A stretch of 64,000 nucleotides of DNA from Pseudomonas sp. K2I15. GTDB taxonomy: Bacteria > Pseudomonadota > Gammaproteobacteria > Pseudomonadales > Pseudomonadaceae. The stretch covers positions 82,276 to 146,275 of the forward strand of contig NZ_NIXO01000009.1 of NCBI RefSeq assembly GCF_002204795.1, read 5' to 3'. Within the stretch, counting starts at the first letter, position 1. Each line of letters begins with the position of its first letter. The notes beneath the pieces were generated by a model. It searched no databases and had not been told where the DNA came from. It was given only the letters and a program-made list of their open reading frames with translations. Of this stretch, positions 60,893-64,000 are shown in pieces. A program made the translations under genes and the position numbers.

Positions 60893-62305
60893 TTAGCGTT
60901 TCGCCGAGGCCAGGAGGGTAGAGCGCTCCTGGTCCATGCGGGCCATCAGTGGCTGGCTCTGCTGCAGGAAGCGAGCGCGCTCGGCCTTGGCGATTGGGTC
61001 AGCCATTGGTAGCTTCTGGCCCAGCGGGTCGACATGCACACCATTGACCTGGAACTCATAGTGCAAATGCGGGCCGGTGGACAGGCCGGTGGTGCCGATG
61101 TAGCCGATCACCTGGCCTTGCTTGACGTTGCCGCCAGTCTGGATGCCCTTGGCGAAACCTTGCATGTGGCCATACAGCGTACGGTAGGTGGCGCCGTGCT
61201 GGATGATCACGGTGTTGCCGTAGCCGCCACGGCGACCGGCCAGCAATACCTTGCCGTCACCGGCAGCTTTGATCGGCGTGCCACGCGGGGCGGCGTAGTC
61301 GACGCCTTTGTGAGCGCGAATTTTGTTCAGAATTGGATGCTTGCGACCCATCGAAAAACGCGAGCTAATACGGGCGAAGTCAACCGGAGTACGGATAAAA
61401 GCCTTGCGCATGCTGTTGCCGTCGGCGGTGTAGTAGCTGCTGTTGCCTTGTTTGTTGGTGTAGCGCACTGCGGTGTAGGTCTTACCACGGTTGGTGAACC
61501 GCGCGGAAAGGATGTTGCCGGTGCCGACGACCTTGCCGTTGGCGACTTTTTGCTCGTAGATCACGTCGAATTCGTCACCCTGGCGAATGTCCTGGGCGAA
61601 GTCGATGTCGTAGCCAAACACGCTGGCCATGTCCATGGTCATGCTGTGGGACAAGCCTGCGCGGGCAGCCGATTGCGACAGCGAACTGTTTATCACGCCG
61701 TGTACATAGGCGGAACGCATTACCGGCTTGGTGGTGATGCGATTGAACGCAAAGCCCTTGGCACCTTTGGTCAGCGTGATGCTTTCCAGGTCGCTGACGC
61801 TGCTGTGCAGGTTGTTCAGCTGGCCGTCGGGCGTCAGCTCGAATTCGAGCTTCTGGCCATGCTTGAGCTGAGTGAACTGCTTGGCCTGCTTGTCACTTGC
61901 CAGCACATCGTTAACGGTTGCAGCGGGTAGCCCGACCTTTTCGAACAGGGTCGAAAGGGTGTCGCCTTTGGCAACAATGACTTCCCGGTGTAGCGGGTTC
62001 TTGGCGGCCTCTAACGCAGGCGCGGCCTGTGCGGTCTCTTTAGTGTCTTCGGCACTGTTTTCAATCTGGGCAAACGGCGATTCTGCTGCGCCATTTGTGG
62101 CTTGTAGTGCGTCGGAAGCGTCTTGATCTTGTGTCAGTTGCTCAACCGGACTTTCAAGGTCAAGGCTCAGGGTCGTTCGTTTGGCTTCTACGTCGCTGGA
62201 AGGAAATACCAGGAGAGCCAGGCTCAGAAGGGCGGCAATTCCACTTGCGGCGAGCAGGTGGGTCTTCGGGTAAAGCGGCGGCGCTTTAGACGGTTCTGTG
62301 GTCAT
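60893..62305 (-). CDS. M23 peptidase with LysM/OapA-type domain (MepM-like)
   Basis: I start the 470-residue protein at the ATG at 62305; the longer frame to 62449 adds an unrelated basic/hydrophobic stretch. A membrane anchor lies at about 15-40. An OapA/LysM-like domain at about 110-160 (REVIVAKGDTLSTLFEKVGLPAATV) is followed by an M23 endopeptidase domain (about 320-440) with the Zn motif HKGVDYAAPRGTPIKAAGDG and HLHYEFQVNG. It is a likely peptidoglycan endopeptidase cutting cross-links during growth. anmK, which recycles cell-wall fragments, follows 3 bases later, so the pair suits one operon. Confidence 0.92.
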   Translation of the reverse strand: MTTEPSKAPPLYPKTHLLAASGIAALLSLALLVFPSSDVEAKRTTLSLDLESPVEQLTQDQDASDALQATNGAAESPFAQIENSAEDTKETAQAAPALEAAKNPLHREVIVAKGDTLSTLFEKVGLPAATVNDVLASDKQAKQFTQLKHGQKLEFELTPDGQLNNLHSSVSDLESITLTKGAKGFAFNRITTKPVMRSAYVHGVINSSLSQSAARAGLSHSMTMDMASVFGYDIDFAQDIRQGDEFDVIYEQKVANGKVVGTGNILSARFTNRGKTYTAVRYTNKQGNSSYYTADGNSMRKAFIRTPVDFARISSRFSMGRKHPILNKIRAHKGVDYAAPRGTPIKAAGDGKVLLAGRRGGYGNTVIIQHGATYRTLYGHMQGFAKGIQTGGNVKQGQVIGYIGTTGLSTGPHLHYEFQVNGVHVDPLGQKLPMADPIAKAERARFLQQSQPLMARMDQERSTLLASAKR

Positions 62306-62516
62306 AAGTAATTTTGACTTTGAAAAGATGAATTGGAAAAGATGAATGACATGATGAAGATGAAATAACTGTATAAAATATAACCAAATCATCTGTGGTG
62401 CAAGCTTGCGAACGCTAGGCTTGCTGAACGGTGTCCGTGCGCAGGGCAAAACTTGTAATTAGTCCCTGATCTTGTATGGTTGGTTCCCTTTTGAATCTGA
62501 GCCTTGCGGGTCTGTT

Positions 62517-63716
62517 ATGAAGTCGGTTGAAGAGCAGCTAGCGCTGATTAAACGTGGTGCGGAAGAACTGTTGGTCGAAGCTGAGCTGATCGAAAAGCTC
62601 AAGCGTGGCCAACCCCTGCGTATTAAGGCCGGCTTTGATCCGACGGCGCCGGATCTGCACCTTGGGCATACGGTGCTTATTAATAAGCTGCGTCAGTTCC
62701 AGGACCTGGGGCATCAGGTGATCTTCCTTATAGGTGACTTCACCGGGATGATCGGCGACCCGAGCGGCAAGAGCGCTACGCGTCCGCCGCTGACCCGTGA
62801 GCAGGTTCTCGATAATGCCGAGACCTACAAGGCTCAGGTTTTCAAGATTCTCGATCCGGCCAAGACCGAGGTGGCGTTCAACTCCACCTGGATGGATCAG
62901 ATGGGTCCGGCGGATTTCATTCGCCTGACGTCCCAATACACCGTTGCTCGCATGCTCGAGCGCGATGACTTCGATAAGCGCTACTCCACCAATCAGCCTA
63001 TCGCTATCCATGAGTTCCTGTACCCGTTGGTTCAAGGGTATGACTCGGTGGCGTTGCGTGCCGACGTCGAGTTGGGCGGTACCGATCAGAAATTCAACCT
63101 GCTGATGGGGCGTGAGCTGCAGCGTGCGTACGGGCAAGAAGCTCAATGCATTCTGACCATGCCTTTGCTGGAGGGGTTGGATGGCGTCAAGAAGATGTCC
63201 AAGTCCTTGGGTAACTATGTAGGTATCCAGGAAGCGCCGGGCGTGATGTACGGCAAACTGGTTTCGATTCCGGATGCGCTGATGTGGCGTTACTTCGAGC
63301 TGTTGAGCTTCCGCTCGATGGACGAGATCAATGCATTGCGTGCCGATGTAGAAGCTGGTGCGAATCCACGGGACGTGAAGATCAAGCTGGCGGAAGAGAT
63401 CGTTGCGCGCTTCCATGGTGAAGAGGCTGCGGCCAGTGCTCACCGTGCTGCGGGTAACCGCATGAAAGATGGCGAGCTGCCGGATGATCTGCCTGAGGTT
63501 GAATTGACTGCTGCCGAGGCAATGCCGATCGCTGCCGTCCTTAATAAGGCAGGGCTGGTGAAGAACTCGGCAGTGGCGCGCGACCTTCTGGGTTCTGGTG
63601 GTGTGCGTATAGATGGTGAGGTTGTCGACCGCACCTTTATATACGAACTGGGCGCGACCCACGTTTGCCAGGCGGGTAAGAAGGCATTTGCGCGTATTAC
63701 GCTTAAATCCGAATAA
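62517..63716 (+). CDS. tyrS: Tyrosyl-tRNA synthetase
   Basis: The 399-residue class-I synthetase charges tRNA-Tyr. The HIGH motif is HLGHT (about residue 47), the KMSKS motif is KMSKS (about 230), and an S4 RNA-binding domain lies at the C-terminus (about 335-395). I start it at the ATG at 62517; the earlier frame from 62472 is unconserved. The rRNA operon promoters follow the gene directly. Confidence 0.98.
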   Translation: MKSVEEQLALIKRGAEELLVEAELIEKLKRGQPLRIKAGFDPTAPDLHLGHTVLINKLRQFQDLGHQVIFLIGDFTGMIGDPSGKSATRPPLTREQVLDNAETYKAQVFKILDPAKTEVAFNSTWMDQMGPADFIRLTSQYTVARMLERDDFDKRYSTNQPIAIHEFLYPLVQGYDSVALRADVELGGTDQKFNLLMGRELQRAYGQEAQCILTMPLLEGLDGVKKMSKSLGNYVGIQEAPGVMYGKLVSIPDALMWRYFELLSFRSMDEINALRADVEAGANPRDVKIKLAEEIVARFHGEEAAASAHRAAGNRMKDGELPDDLPEVELTAAEAMPIAAVLNKAGLVKNSAVARDLLGSGGVRIDGEVVDRTFIYELGATHVCQAGKKAFARITLKSE

Positions 63717-63731
63717 ACCTGAAATTAACTG

Positions 63732-63759
63732 TTGACGGCGATTTATATCTGTCTATAAT
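63732..63759 (+). promoter_or_regulatory. rRNA operon promoter P1
   Basis: TTGACG (63732-63737) and a perfect TATAAT (63754-63759) are separated by 16 bases and followed by the GC-rich discriminator TCGCCCC. These are the features of a strong, growth-rate-controlled rRNA promoter. It lies 16 bases after the tyrS stop. Confidence 0.85.
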
Positions 63760-63934
63760 TCGCCCCACTTCCGGCGCAGTCGAAACGGAAAACTCCTTGG
63801 TAAACAAAGAGTTATGTAGGTTTCGACAGCGAGCTGCTTCAGATCATCGAAGCCCAGAAGGAGTTAGTAAGGACGTGTTGTTTAGCCCTATTAACGGTTC
63901 GATCTTCTCGGTCGAAAGCGGAGAAAAAGAGGTG

Positions 63935-63962
63935 TTGACAGCAGCGTGTAACGCTGTAGAAT
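63935..63962 (+). promoter_or_regulatory. rRNA operon promoter P2
   Basis: TTGACA (63935-63940) and TAGAAT (63957-63962), 16 bases apart, with discriminator TCGCCTCCC. It is the second of two tandem promoters about 200 bases apart. The 16S rRNA gene itself is not in the window. Confidence 0.85.
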
Positions 63963-64000
63963 TCGCCTCCCGCTAACGAGAGATCGGAAGCGCAAGTGGT

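Overview
The window is chromosomal DNA of a Pseudomonas, most probably of the P. fluorescens group. The basis is gene content and order (rpsU-dnaG-rpoD; lptD-surA-pdxA-rsmA-apaG-apaH; agtSR-agtABCD; rpe-gph-trpE; trpGDC-vfr; argC-erpA-anmK-tyrS then an rRNA promoter region). From memory this matches the rpoD-to-tyrS part of the P. aeruginosa chromosome. The many REPIN-type inverted repeats are typical of fluorescens-group genomes. No phage, insertion sequence, CRISPR array or integron was seen; this is mostly conserved core chromosome with a small accessory stretch at the left end.

Layout. 1-5000: accessory metabolism and regulation (Lrp-type regulator, orphan sugar-type binding protein, LysR regulator, VOC protein plus amidase, secreted cupin). 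5080-8915: a CAU-anticodon tRNA with its own promoter overlapping the stop of a 1247-residue periplasmic-sensor/PAS/GGDEF/EAL protein. 9017-13706: macromolecular synthesis operon rpsU-dnaG-rpoD, divergent from tsaD. 14852-17563: plsY, folB-folK, cca. 17564-22506: the stationary-phase set yeaG(prkA)-yeaH-spoVR. 22792-30417: an envelope/maintenance run transcribed leftward, lptD-surA-pdxA-rsmA-apaG-apaH-glpE. 30548-33007: amgK-murU (MurNAc recycling) and a DjlA-like co-chaperone. 34225-41922: two-component system agtSR and ABC importer agtABCD. 42122-52692: Fe-alcohol dehydrogenase, rpe-gph-trpE, autotransporter esterase estP, trpGDC, a lipoate-ligase-like gene, vfr. 52943-63716: osmC, coq7, HIT, SDR, DUF805, nitronate monooxygenase, hemJ, argC, erpA, anmK, M23 peptidase, tyrS. 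63732-63962: tandem strong promoters of an rRNA operon whose 16S gene must lie just beyond the right edge.

How genes work together: anmK, amgK and murU are three steps of the anhydro-MurNAc to UDP-MurNAc recycling route. AgtS (periplasmic binding domain fused to a histidine kinase) and AgtR probably control AgtABCD through a perfect inverted repeat found upstream of agtA. trpE and trpGDC, although separated by estP, each follow a short Trp-codon leader ending in the same ARWRWRA sequence; for trpE that leader is the in-frame C-terminal end of gph. This twin leader arrangement is the most interesting regulatory feature here. I did not find a clearly new defence or mobile system.
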